Positions 53,051 to 61,229 of a stretch of 64,000 nucleotides of DNA are shown here, piece by piece. This DNA comes from Bdellovibrionales bacterium RIFCSPHIGHO2_01_FULL_40_29 (lineage in GTDB: Bacteria > Bdellovibrionota > Bdellovibrionia > Bdellovibrionales > Bdellovibrionaceae), in contig MEPU01000008.1 of NCBI GenBank assembly GCA_001771815.1, positions 1 to 64,000 on the forward strand. The letters are read 5' to 3'. Below the pieces are notes generated by a model. The model did not search any database. It saw nothing but the letters and a program-made list of their open reading frames with translations, and was not told the DNA's origin. Numbering within the stretch: the first letter of the stretch is position 1; every line of letters begins with the position of its first letter. The position numbers and the translations under genes are program-made.

Positions 53051-53897
53051 GCTTTACTCAAGAATTTTATTCTATTTCTGGATCTACACTTTGCTTGTTA
53101 TTCTTTGGGGTGCTTGGGTACGAATCTCTCATTCCGGAGATGGCTGTGGTGACCATTGGCCGCTTTGCGCTGGTGAATTTATTCCAGAATTTAAGCTTCA
53201 GAAAACTTGGATTGAGTATGCTCATCGATTGATGACCGGTATCTATGGCCTTTTTGTTTTATTTCTTTTTTTTAAAATTCGAAACTGGACAACATCACTT
53301 TTGAGTCAACGGCTCAATGTCTCACTATTGGTCCTTATGATCACAGAAGCCCTTCTCGGAGCTATTCTTGTAAAAGGTCAATTGGTAACCACCGATGACT
53401 CAGTCATGCGATTAATTGCTATGCTTTTTCACCAGCTCAATAGCTTTTTACTAACAGGTGTAACTTATTTATTCTATCTCAGTTTAAAAAATGAACCGCA
53501 AACACTTCGCATGCTGAGCTGGAAACCACTGGCGCTTTTTATTTTATTGCCAATATCAGGGGCTATAGCAGCCTTATCCGTGACACTCTTTCCAACAATT
53601 TCATTGCTGGAAGGGATTCTTCAAGATTTTGCTACGGATTCACATGTCTTTGTTCGACTTCGCATTGTACACCCGACATTAGCCCTAACTCTTGGCGGTG
53701 GTTTAATGATTTGGTTGTTCATCCGGAACCATCATCGAGCCGGTCTTGAATTCTTATTGGCAATAGCTATTGGCATAATGACACTTGTCACCCTTTCGCC
53801 TGTTGCTTTAAAGATGACACATTTATTAGTGGCTCATCTCCTCTGGGCACGACTTATTTACTTATTTGTCAGCTCACCAGACTCTAATAATCGATAA
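53028..53897 (+). CDS. ctaA: Heme A synthase, COX15/CtaA family
   Basis: Heme A synthase oxidises heme O to heme A for aa3-type oxidases. The 289-residue membrane protein has about seven to eight helices. The first extracytoplasmic loop carries the cysteine pair in GDGCGDHWPLCAG near residue 38. EYAHRLMTG near residue 63, MLFHQLNS near 131, RIVHPTLAL near 215 and MTHLLVAHLLW near 263 supply the histidines for heme binding. GTG start, with GGAAGG 6 nt upstream. ctaB and oxidase genes are not nearby. The 3' end overlaps the LON-domain gene by 40 bp on the other strand. Confidence 0.9.
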   Translation: MTQSSQLRLYSRILFYFWIYTLLVILWGAWVRISHSGDGCGDHWPLCAGEFIPEFKLQKTWIEYAHRLMTGIYGLFVLFLFFKIRNWTTSLLSQRLNVSLLVLMITEALLGAILVKGQLVTTDDSVMRLIAMLFHQLNSFLLTGVTYLFYLSLKNEPQTLRMLSWKPLALFILLPISGAIAALSVTLFPTISLLEGILQDFATDSHVFVRLRIVHPTLALTLGGGLMIWLFIRNHHRAGLEFLLAIAIGIMTLVTLSPVALKMTHLLVAHLLWARLIYLFVSSPDSNNR

Positions 53898-54463
53898 AGA
53901 AATTGAATTTGGTTGGTCAATGAATGGATCTGAATCAATTCATATTGAAGATCATAATCACTGACCAAGTAGGCTGAAAATGCAGAAACCACTTCTCGGG
54001 GGCCAATCAAACTGCGCATAAAAATTTCTTGCTGTGCCATATTGGGAACATGTTGCTTAATCCACCTCACTAGAACATGGCTAAGCTTGACATACATTTC
54101 CTGGCATTTGTCCTCAACGGCCAGATCCTCATCGATAATTTGACCTTCCGCCACGATATAAGGATCGATGGATTTAAGATTCTGTAAATCCAAATGAGCT
54201 TTTCCAATACAGTTTATAAAAATTAAAAGTGTTCCATCGGGACGAGTTTCAATAATTTGAGGATGACCATAGCCTGCAATGGGCTGGATCTCATGTGAAC
54301 CCTCGGGAACAAAACATAATGCAATGGCTGTTTTATTTGCCATCGCATCTTGTATCATTTGAATATAGCGTTCCTCAAAAATCTGCAGTGGCTTAGTCGT
54401 GCTCGGAAATAAGTTCACATTAATCAGAGGAAATAAAAAAAAGACTGATTTTTGGCGCGGCAC
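53858..54463 (-). CDS. Stand-alone LON substrate-binding-domain protein
   Basis: This 201-residue protein matches the N-terminal substrate-binding domain of Lon protease, without ATPase or protease parts. FFLFPLINVNLFPSTTKPL, IFEERYIQM and a long C-terminal helix bundle are visible. The start is assigned to GTG (minus-strand, 54463) because AAAGGAG lies 8 nt upstream. A longer frame from 54580 overlaps the divergent gene and lacks such a site. Function of single LON domains in bacteria is not defined; binding of unfolded peptides is possible. Confidence 0.87.
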   Translation of the reverse strand: MPRQKSVFFLFPLINVNLFPSTTKPLQIFEERYIQMIQDAMANKTAIALCFVPEGSHEIQPIAGYGHPQIIETRPDGTLLIFINCIGKAHLDLQNLKSIDPYIVAEGQIIDEDLAVEDKCQEMYVKLSHVLVRWIKQHVPNMAQQEIFMRSLIGPREVVSAFSAYLVSDYDLQYELIQIHSLTNQIQFLYRLLESGELTNK

Positions 54464-54500
54464 GAATAGCACTCCTTTAAAACTAGTGTACATTAAAGAG

Positions 54501-54890
54501 ATGAAAAGAATTATCTTTTTTGATGGCATCTGCCCTTTGTGCAATGGTTTTGTTGATTTTGTCTTAAAAAAGGATTCCAAAAGACATTTTCAGTACGCCT
54601 CTCTTCAATCTGACTTTGCAAAAACAAACCTGCCCGAGCAGAACTTAAGTCTAGATAGTGTTGTTCTTTTGGAAAATTCTCAGATTTATATGAAATCAAC
54701 AGCTGTCCTTCGAGTGCTTTTCCAACTGGGGGGATATTGGACACCTCTCTGTATCATTGCCTCCATAATCCCCCGCCCGCTCCGCGATTTTTTTTATGAT
54801 ATTATCGCCAAAAACCGCTATCGTGTTTTCGGAAAATACGAAACTTGTCGATTGCCTTCTTCAGAAGAACGATCTTTATTTTTAGATTAA
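54501..54890 (+). CDS. DCC-family thiol-disulfide oxidoreductase-like protein (DUF393)
   Basis: A 129-residue thioredoxin-like protein with the family start IIFFDGICPLCNGFVDFVL near residue 4, in which the DGxCPLC motif holds the redox-active cysteines. The YASLQSDFA segment follows, and the C-terminal RVFGKYETCRLPS is standard. The ATG at 54501 is used, with AAAGAG just before it, although the frame is open earlier. It is divergent from the LON gene with a 37 bp gap and overlaps the Nudix gene by 9 bp. Confidence 0.9.
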   Translation: MKRIIFFDGICPLCNGFVDFVLKKDSKRHFQYASLQSDFAKTNLPEQNLSLDSVVLLENSQIYMKSTAVLRVLFQLGGYWTPLCIIASIIPRPLRDFFYDIIAKNRYRVFGKYETCRLPSSEERSLFLD

Positions 54891-55280
54891 TTTTTCAATA
54901 AAAGGAATATCCGCCGCGCTCATTGGATACCCTTGCATTTCCTGAGGATAACACCAAGTCACTTGATCATGCTCCGAAAGCACAAATACAGGCTCCACCG
55001 CAATAAGAGCTCTCCACAAATGCAACCGAATAACTCTTTCAGGGTAGTTATGCTCTCTTGTACCGACAAAAACCAACTTCTGTTCATCAAGTTGAAAAGC
55101 GAACTCTTCGTTGATTTCACGAATCAACGACTCAGTCTGGGTTTCTTGAGGCTCTATTTTACCACCAGGAAACTCCCAGTCTCCAGCACCATTTTGACCT
55201 GGACCACGTCTAGCAATCATGAACTTCAAGTCTGATTGTCTTTGTAAAGCTAAAGCAACAACTTCGATGACAGATGACAT
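54882..55280 (-). CDS. Nudix hydrolase, MutT/8-oxo-dGTP type
   Basis: A 132-residue NUDIX protein. The Nudix box is GGKIEPQETQTESLIREINEEF near residues 39-60, with the GX5EX7REUXEE pattern; the small residue normally Gly after EE is Ala. RRGPGQNGAGDWEFPGG precedes it, as in MutT. Likely role: removal of oxidised nucleotides. The ATG at 55280 is preferred over an upstream GTG because GGAG precedes it by 5 nt. It is divergent from the Na/Pi gene; a palindrome sits in the 32 bp between their starts. Confidence 0.9.
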   Translation of the reverse strand: MSSVIEVVALALQRQSDLKFMIARRGPGQNGAGDWEFPGGKIEPQETQTESLIREINEEFAFQLDEQKLVFVGTREHNYPERVIRLHLWRALIAVEPVFVLSEHDQVTWCYPQEMQGYPMSAADIPFIEKLI

Positions 55281-55293
55281 AAGCACTCCGGTT

Positions 55294-55307
55294 TGATAAC
55301 GTTATCA
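55294..55307. promoter_or_regulatory. 14-bp perfect palindrome between Nudix and Na/Pi genes
   Basis: TGATAACGTTATCA is self-complementary. It lies 14 bp from the Nudix ATG and 5 bp from the Na/Pi ATG, so a bound protein would block both starts. The inner GATAACGTTATC differs by one base from the sohB-upstream element at 37126. Its left half also resembles a -10 box (GATAAC, 12 nt before the plus-strand ATG). Operator, promoter part or both are possible. Confidence 0.5.
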
Positions 55308-55312
55308 GACCT

Positions 55313-56950
55313 ATGCTAGATTTTCAAAACTCATATCTCATTATTTTATTAGCCGGAGTCTGTTTTTTTCTTTTTGGTAGCACGATGGCTTCCAATAGTT
55401 TGGAAAAACTATTGGCCGCTCGCATCACTTCTTTGATGAATCGCGTATCAAAATCATCCCTATTGGCCATATCTGTAGGTGTCGCACTGACAACAATTTT
55501 GCAAAGTTCTGGAGCTGTGACATCCATGCTGGTTGGGCTTGGAACAGCACGCGTGATTAAACTTCCGCAAGTGATGGGTATTATCATTGGAACAGCTATC
55601 GGCTCGACATTAACCGTACAATTGATTTCCTTTGATTTAACCGCCTATGCCCTGCCTGTTTTTATTTTGGCATTCTGTGCTCTATTTCTGACTAAAAAGC
55701 CCTCTATCAAAAATATGGCGACAGTGCTGATTGGTTTTGCTCTAATATTTATGGGAATCAAAATGATTTCCGATAGCGCCCATTACTTTTCAAAAATTGA
55801 ATTGCTAGCTGATTTTTTCAAATCCCTCCAGGATAATTCTTTTTATTCTTTTCTGGCAGCGATGATTTTTTGTGCTTTTGTTCATAGCAGCGCTGTCACC
55901 ATTGGACTAGCTATGGGATTGGCATCAGCCGGAGTCATTTCAGTTCATGATGCTGTTCTTTGGGTTTATGGAGCAAATATTGGAACAACTTCTACGGCTC
56001 TTTTTGCTGCTGCCGGCAGTAACTATATTGGAAAGCAAGTGGCCTGGGCTCATTTTTTCTACAAAGTCCTGAGTGTTGTGATTTTCTATCCCTTAACAAA
56101 ATACTTTTTAGAAGTGCTTGAGCAATTCAATACAACTCCTTCGCGCATGATCGCAAATTCTCATTTTTTCTTTAATATTGCCTCGGCTATTATTTTTATA
56201 CCCTTTATAAAAAAAGGTGCTGAACTTATTGAGAAGATGTATCCCAAAACAGCTGCAGATGAATTCGGTGCCGAGTTTTTAAGTTTGAACACATATCAAA
56301 ATTCCGCATTAGCTATTTCCTACTCACAACGAGAAATCATGCGCATGGCAGATATTGTTATCGGCATGATTAAGGATTCCGTTGTTCTTTTTGAGCAAGA
56401 AGATCCTGTATTGATCCAGTCGATCAAAGACCGAGATAATCAGGTTGATTTTCTCTACCGCGAAATCAAAATGTTCTTGCTGGATCATGCCAACAAAAGC
56501 TCAACAGTGGTGCATCAAAATATCATGAATATGATTATGTTTGTCAGTGATTTAGAGCGTGCGGCTGACTCTATTGATATTAATATAAGAGCTCTGGCAA
56601 TTAAGAAAAATGCTTTAAAGTTAGAATTTTCTGTCGAAGGCTGGAGCGAAATTCAAACTATGCATCAGCACGTGGTCAAAGTGGCCTCGATGGGAATCAA
56701 TGCCTATGATAATCCCCAAATGTGTGAACATGCTATTCAGCTTAAACGCGAGTTAGCAAAATTAGAAATTTCTTTACGTGAAAATCATATCTCACGATTA
56801 AATCGTGGCCTGCGCGAATCGATCAATACCAGTTCGATCCATTTAGACCTTCTCAGCGAATACCGTCGAATTGCCAGCTTGATTTGCAATCATGCCTACG
56901 CAACGACCAAAGTTAAACCCACCTCAGGAACGCAGGAAGATCTGTCGTGA
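55313..56950 (+). CDS. Na+/phosphate symporter with PhoU-like domain (NptA/PNaS family)
   Basis: A 545-residue inner-membrane protein. The two inverted Na/Pi cotransporter repeats are seen by their QSSGAVTSMLVG near residue 64 and VHSSAVTIGLAMG near residue 187 signatures. GTAIGSTLTVQ and GANIGTTSTALF also lie in the membrane part (about 8-310). A helical PhoU-like domain occupies about residues 340-530. The protein probably imports phosphate or related anions, with the PhoU part sensing or regulating. No Shine-Dalgarno sequence precedes the ATG. The stop overlaps the next start (GTGA). Confidence 0.92.
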   Translation: MLDFQNSYLIILLAGVCFFLFGSTMASNSLEKLLAARITSLMNRVSKSSLLAISVGVALTTILQSSGAVTSMLVGLGTARVIKLPQVMGIIIGTAIGSTLTVQLISFDLTAYALPVFILAFCALFLTKKPSIKNMATVLIGFALIFMGIKMISDSAHYFSKIELLADFFKSLQDNSFYSFLAAMIFCAFVHSSAVTIGLAMGLASAGVISVHDAVLWVYGANIGTTSTALFAAAGSNYIGKQVAWAHFFYKVLSVVIFYPLTKYFLEVLEQFNTTPSRMIANSHFFFNIASAIIFIPFIKKGAELIEKMYPKTAADEFGAEFLSLNTYQNSALAISYSQREIMRMADIVIGMIKDSVVLFEQEDPVLIQSIKDRDNQVDFLYREIKMFLLDHANKSSTVVHQNIMNMIMFVSDLERAADSIDINIRALAIKKNALKLEFSVEGWSEIQTMHQHVVKVASMGINAYDNPQMCEHAIQLKRELAKLEISLRENHISRLNRGLRESINTSSIHLDLLSEYRRIASLICNHAYATTKVKPTSGTQEDLS

Positions 56951-57282
56951 TTCTTCCGATTGGATTGTTGTTGGTTGCAAATGTATTCATGACATTTGCT
57001 TGGTACGGGCATCTAAAAAATCTGCGTGAAACTCCACTACTTTATGTGATTCTTATCAGCTGGGGTATCGCATTTTTTGAATACTGTTTTCAAGTTCCAG
57101 CAAATCGCCTTGGAGCTCAATATTTCACACTTCCACAACTAAAAATTCTGCAAGAAGTTATTACCATCGCCGTATTCGCTGGTTTCAGTTATTGGTATAT
57201 GAACGAACCTCTGAAGTTAGATTACCTGTGGGCTTCATTATGCCTTTTAGGTGCTGTGTACTTTGTATTTCGTGGACTATGA
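56947..57282 (+). CDS. DUF486-family (DMT-like) small membrane protein
   Basis: A 111-residue protein with four helices (about 2-16, 28-45, 64-83, 88-108). The family motifs TFAWYGHLK and ISWGIAFFEYCFQVPANRLG are complete. GTG start overlaps the Na/Pi stop by 4 bp. DUF486 proteins look like half-size drug/metabolite transporters, but their substrates are not known. It converges with the DUF366 gene (6 bp overlap). Confidence 0.93.
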   Translation: MILPIGLLLVANVFMTFAWYGHLKNLRETPLLYVILISWGIAFFEYCFQVPANRLGAQYFTLPQLKILQEVITIAVFAGFSYWYMNEPLKLDYLWASLCLLGAVYFVFRGL

Positions 57283-57855
57283 AAGCGGTCGCACCTTTTG
57301 AGTAGCCGCAAGAATTGACTCATACTCTTCACTCAGTTTTTTCATAAACTCTTCTGCAAAATCTTGTGGAGAGATTTTAAAATCTTCAAGCGCACATGTT
57401 CTAACGGGCGTGCCTTGATTAGTCACATTGATTGCAAAATGAATCATCGCTGAAACAGCCGAATTTGAAGCGATTGATATCGTCAATTTATGAGTTTTTC
57501 CATGGAGATCATAATACAAATCATCCCCATCGCGTCGCAAAGGTTGCTTTTTAAGAACCGCTGACTTTTGATTCAAAATTCCTTGAGCCATGGATACCAT
57601 CAACCGTTGCAATGTCACAGCTGTTGTCAGAGTTTGATTAAATATTTCGACAATAAAATGCAACATTTTATCGCCTTCAATTTTAGCTTCAGCAACAAGA
57701 TCCTCAGCATCAATCATTTTTTCAAAATGGACAGAGCATGATCCTATAAAACCCACAACAGAGTCCCCTGCCATCTTATGGTGCATATAGGAATACAAAG
57801 GCTTCAGTTGAGATCCATCATAGTCTATTCTTTTTGTGACAAATTTCTTCTTCAT
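57277..57855 (-). CDS. DUF366-family protein
   Basis: A 192-residue cytoplasmic protein that matches DUF366 closely: RIDYDGSQLKPLYSY near residue 9, AGDSVVGFIGSCSVH near 29, DKMLHFIVEIFN near 62, RRDGDDLYYDLHGK near 107 and SAMIHFAINVTNQGTPV near 135. The biochemical role of the family is unknown. It directly follows queC with 8 bp between and shares its operon, so a role near deazaguanine/queuosine metabolism can be suspected. This link is inference from context only. Confidence 0.9.
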   Translation of the reverse strand: MKKKFVTKRIDYDGSQLKPLYSYMHHKMAGDSVVGFIGSCSVHFEKMIDAEDLVAEAKIEGDKMLHFIVEIFNQTLTTAVTLQRLMVSMAQGILNQKSAVLKKQPLRRDGDDLYYDLHGKTHKLTISIASNSAVSAMIHFAINVTNQGTPVRTCALEDFKISPQDFAEEFMKKLSEEYESILAATQKVRPLS

Positions 57856-57863
57856 AAAATCCT

Positions 57864-58550
57864 TTATTCCGCAAAGTATCCCATCGCATCCACATGCGAA
57901 ATTTTAAAAGCCCGCTTGGCACGCTGACAAGATTCACAGCGACCACACCATTTTTCTTGATCTAAATAACATGGCCAAAGGTCTTTAAATGGAACTTGCA
58001 AATCCATTCCCAGTTTTGCAATTTCGGGTTTTGTCATACTGATTGTAAAACATTTAACCTCAACCTGATTAGCCGTAGAAAAAGTAAATGATTTTCGAGT
58101 TGCACGAATAAAGTCAAAACTGTTATCTGGAAATGTTGAAGCCTCTTCAGCATTAAAACCAGGAATAACAAATTTTGAGTGAAGGCTTTCAGCAAAGCCA
58201 GCAGCAATATTCAAAAAAATTCCATTCCGATTAGGCACCCATACCGCCTTGGCTGTTTTCTCTGAAGTCGCCTTATTATCCATAGCGACTTGTCGTCCTT
58301 GTGGAATAATTCCGCGATCATTGGTTAGTCCTGATTTTCCCAAGTTTTTCAACCAAGGCAGCTCCACAACCAAATGCTCTACACCTAGTGAACTCGCTAA
58401 TATTTTTGAACGAGCGATTTCTTTCTCTGCTGATTTTTGACCGTAATTAAATGTCAATGCTAATGCGATATCAAATTCGCGGCGAGCCGCATATAAATTT
58501 ACAGTTGAATCTAATCCTGCTGATAATAACACGACAGCCCTATTGATCAT
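57864..58550 (-). CDS. queC: 7-cyano-7-deazaguanine synthase QueC
   Basis: QueC turns 7-carboxy-7-deazaguanine into preQ0 on the way to queuosine. The 228-residue protein has the PP-loop LLSAGLDSTVNL near residue 9, TFNYGQK near 33, and the C-terminal zinc cluster CYLDQEKWCGRCESC near residue 201 with four Cys. The loop has Ala instead of the usual second Gly (SGGxDS), a mild deviation. The start overlaps the recJ end by 11 bp. tgt, which uses the final base, lies 5 kb upstream in the same direction. queD, queE and queF are not in the window. Confidence 0.9.
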   Translation of the reverse strand: MINRAVVLLSAGLDSTVNLYAARREFDIALALTFNYGQKSAEKEIARSKILASSLGVEHLVVELPWLKNLGKSGLTNDRGIIPQGRQVAMDNKATSEKTAKAVWVPNRNGIFLNIAAGFAESLHSKFVIPGFNAEEASTFPDNSFDFIRATRKSFTFSTANQVEVKCFTISMTKPEIAKLGMDLQVPFKDLWPCYLDQEKWCGRCESCQRAKRAFKISHVDAMGYFAE

Positions 58551-60246
58551 TCGCTTTAAAATCCTTTATCAAAAGTTGGATTGTTTTATTTCCATTAAAA
58601 TAATTCCATTGCAGCTCCACCAAGACCTGGTAGATTTTTCCGACATGAACTTGACTAACCTGCGCAGGCGATGGTGAAAAAAGCAGTGCTTCTAAAGTGG
58701 CGTCTCCCGCATTTGTCGACAAGCTTAATTTCAAATGCCCGCCTTTGAGTTCTTTTTTTCCCGAAAGTTTAACATGGGCAATTTGAATCAATGGAACTTG
58801 GAACCCCATACCAAATGGGCCGATGAAATCATGCCATTTCATCGCTTGAGCATTAATTTCAGAAACCTCGGCCATGGTATCAAAATCAATTTGAATGGGC
58901 TTGGGCTCCGATTTTGACAACACAAAATACTCACGTAGAAACTCAACCATTTGAGATTCCTTCGCGCCATGCAACTCAAACCCTGCCGCTGCTGCATGTC
59001 CACCAAATCGATTCAATACAGATTCACATGACTTCAGTACTTCGACTAAACTCACGTCCGATCCATTGGGGGCACGTCCACTTCCCACAATCATGCCTTC
59101 GGAATTCTTTGATCCCACAAACGCGGGACAGTTGAAATGCTGACTTAACTTTGTTGCGATCAATCCCACAACTCCTCGATGAAAAAATTCAGAACTTACA
59201 AAAACAAAATCTTTGTCTGGCCAGTTCTGCAAAATTTCAAAGGCTTTTTTTTCTGCATCACCCTGCAAATTTTGTCGTGTCTGATTATTCTCTAAGATCA
59301 GCGACACCATTTGATTGGCTTTTTGCATATTGGTCTCGAGATAAATTTGCGCAGGTAAAATATTATTCTCTAAACGTGAAAGCGCATTGAGCTTAGGAGC
59401 AAACCGAATCGCCACGTCCTGCGACGTGAGCTCACGCGAATCTAATTTTAAAGCTGATAACAAAGCCCGGAGGCCTGGCTTCTGTGTTTGCGCTAATGCC
59501 AATAGGCCGTGCTTAACTAGGACTCGATTATCTTGAATCAATGGAACCATATCCGTCAGTGTTCCGATGCAGAAAAATTCAAGAACTTCCTTTAAATCCC
59601 ATTCGTTGTGTGGCAAATCAGGATCAGAAAAAAAAGCCCTTTTGGCTGCTCGCAAAAGATAAAATGCAACACCGGCACCACACAAATACCCTAATCCAGA
59701 TGTACAGTCTTTCTGGTTTGGATTCACAACGACAAAGGCATCTGGCAATTTCTCCGCTGGCAAATGATGATCCGTCAAGATCACATCCAATCCCAGTTCT
59801 CGAGCTCTCTCGAAGGCCTTAAATGAAGTAATTCCCACATCAACTGTGATAATCAATGAAATTCCCAAGTGATGTAGTTCTGTCACGGCATCGGCATGAA
59901 AACCATAACCTTCACTCAGGCGTTTAGGCTGATAATAGGCCACATCTTGAAAGCCAAGCTTCTCCAAACCAACTTTCAAAATAGCCAGTCCGCTGGTTCC
60001 ATCTAAATCAAAGTCCGCATAAACACAGATTTTTTCATTATTTTTATAAGCCTGAACCAATCGATCAACAGCTTTCTGCATTCCCAGCATCAACAGTGGA
60101 TCTTTCAATTCGCTCAATTTAGGTTGTAATAAAAAATCCAGATTATCTTGAGAAATTTCACGCGAGGCTAAAACTCGCGCGATAAGATCCGGGAAAGGTC
60201 CTTGGGGTTTTGGAGTCTGAGTTTGCCTCTGTTTCCAAATTTGCAT
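58540..60246 (-). CDS. recJ: Single-stranded-DNA-specific exonuclease RecJ
   Basis: RecJ is a 5'-3' ssDNA exonuclease for recombination and mismatch repair. The 568-residue protein has the DHH-superfamily motifs VYADFDLDGTSGL near residue 78, VDVGI near 136, ILTDHHLP near 157, GAGVAFYLL near 190, and the DHHA1 motif FGGHAAAAGFEL near 412. An OB-fold C-terminal domain is present. Length is normal. It lies 34 bp after secF, with AGGAAAGG near its ATG, and overlaps queC. Confidence 0.95.
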   Translation of the reverse strand: MQIWKQRQTQTPKPQGPFPDLIARVLASREISQDNLDFLLQPKLSELKDPLLMLGMQKAVDRLVQAYKNNEKICVYADFDLDGTSGLAILKVGLEKLGFQDVAYYQPKRLSEGYGFHADAVTELHHLGISLIITVDVGITSFKAFERARELGLDVILTDHHLPAEKLPDAFVVVNPNQKDCTSGLGYLCGAGVAFYLLRAAKRAFFSDPDLPHNEWDLKEVLEFFCIGTLTDMVPLIQDNRVLVKHGLLALAQTQKPGLRALLSALKLDSRELTSQDVAIRFAPKLNALSRLENNILPAQIYLETNMQKANQMVSLILENNQTRQNLQGDAEKKAFEILQNWPDKDFVFVSSEFFHRGVVGLIATKLSQHFNCPAFVGSKNSEGMIVGSGRAPNGSDVSLVEVLKSCESVLNRFGGHAAAAGFELHGAKESQMVEFLREYFVLSKSEPKPIQIDFDTMAEVSEINAQAMKWHDFIGPFGMGFQVPLIQIAHVKLSGKKELKGGHLKLSLSTNAGDATLEALLFSPSPAQVSQVHVGKIYQVLVELQWNYFNGNKTIQLLIKDFKANDQ

Positions 60247-60280
60247 AAGACCTTTCCTACAGTTCTGTGACCAATTAAAA

Positions 60281-61219
60281 TTAAACTTTACGCGGTGCTA
60301 AAGATAATTTTTCAACAATCATAATAAACGGTGATGCCACATAGATCGAAGAATATGTTCCAAAAAGAACTCCCACGCAAATAGCAAAGGCGATATCTGA
60401 AACAACTCCGCCTGCAAAAATATACAAGCACAATGCGGATATAAAAACGGTACCTGAAGTGATCAATGTGCGAATAAACATATCGTTAATAGCTTTATTA
60501 ATAATAAAAGCCATTCCTTTAGTTTTATATGCCGTTTCCGTTTCACGAATTCGGTCAAAAACCACAATTGTGTCATTCAATGAGTAACCTATAAGTGTTA
60601 GCATCGCAGCCAAAATTGGAACATTCACTTCTTTGCCGACTAAAATAAAAATAGCCAGAGTGATGATCACGTCATGGATCAAACACACAACTGCACCGGG
60701 TGAATATTTGTAATCAAAACGAATCGCTACATAGATGAGAATGACTAATAAACAATAAAATACAGCCAAGAATCCATTTCGCTTCAGTTCGGCTCCAACC
60801 TGAGGACCAACTGTATCAACACGTCTGATATCAGCCCCAGCTGCCGAAAAATCAGTATTGATATGATCCCGAACCTTTGCGATAGATTCATTTAATTTTT
60901 CATTTGTCTCTTTATCTGTGGCGCCTTTTTCACCCTGGAAGCGGATAATGAATTCATTACCTTCTCCAAAAGCTTGCACTCCCACATCACCTAGGCCCAG
61001 AGATCCCACTGAAGTTCGCACCTGATCAATACTAACGGGATTTGCAAATTTCACCTGAATTTCTGTACCACCCTTAAAGTCAATTCCGTAAGAAATTCCT
61101 TTAAAAGCAATAAAAATAAGCGAGGCCACAACCATCAAAAGTGAAAAACCACCCATCAAGCCAATTTTTCCAACGAAATCAAAACGACCAAAGGATTCTT
61201 GTGTTTCTGTACGTGACAT
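60281..61219 (-). CDS. secF: Protein translocase subunit SecF
   Basis: SecF, with SecD, uses the proton gradient to pull exported proteins out of the Sec channel. The 312-residue protein has six predicted helices. FVGKIGLMGGFSLLMV starts TM1, FKGISYGIDFKGGTEIQV follows, and VGPQVGAELKRNG, GYSLNDTIVVFDRIRE and a C-terminal hairpin are characteristic. The ATG at 61219 is preferred: AGGA lies 8 nt upstream, and it starts 10 bp after the secD stop. An earlier ATG at 61252 would lie inside secD. Confidence 0.96.
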   Translation of the reverse strand: MSRTETQESFGRFDFVGKIGLMGGFSLLMVVASLIFIAFKGISYGIDFKGGTEIQVKFANPVSIDQVRTSVGSLGLGDVGVQAFGEGNEFIIRFQGEKGATDKETNEKLNESIAKVRDHINTDFSAAGADIRRVDTVGPQVGAELKRNGFLAVFYCLLVILIYVAIRFDYKYSPGAVVCLIHDVIITLAIFILVGKEVNVPILAAMLTLIGYSLNDTIVVFDRIRETETAYKTKGMAFIINKAINDMFIRTLITSGTVFISALCLYIFAGGVVSDIAFAICVGVLFGTYSSIYVASPFIMIVEKLSLAPRKV

Positions 61220-61229
61220 ATTTCCCATC

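Noticed and set aside
53858-54580. Long form of the LON-domain protein starting at 54580
   Set aside because: It would overlap the divergent DCC gene. A GTG at 54463 has AAAGGAG at ideal distance and gives the normal LON-domain start.
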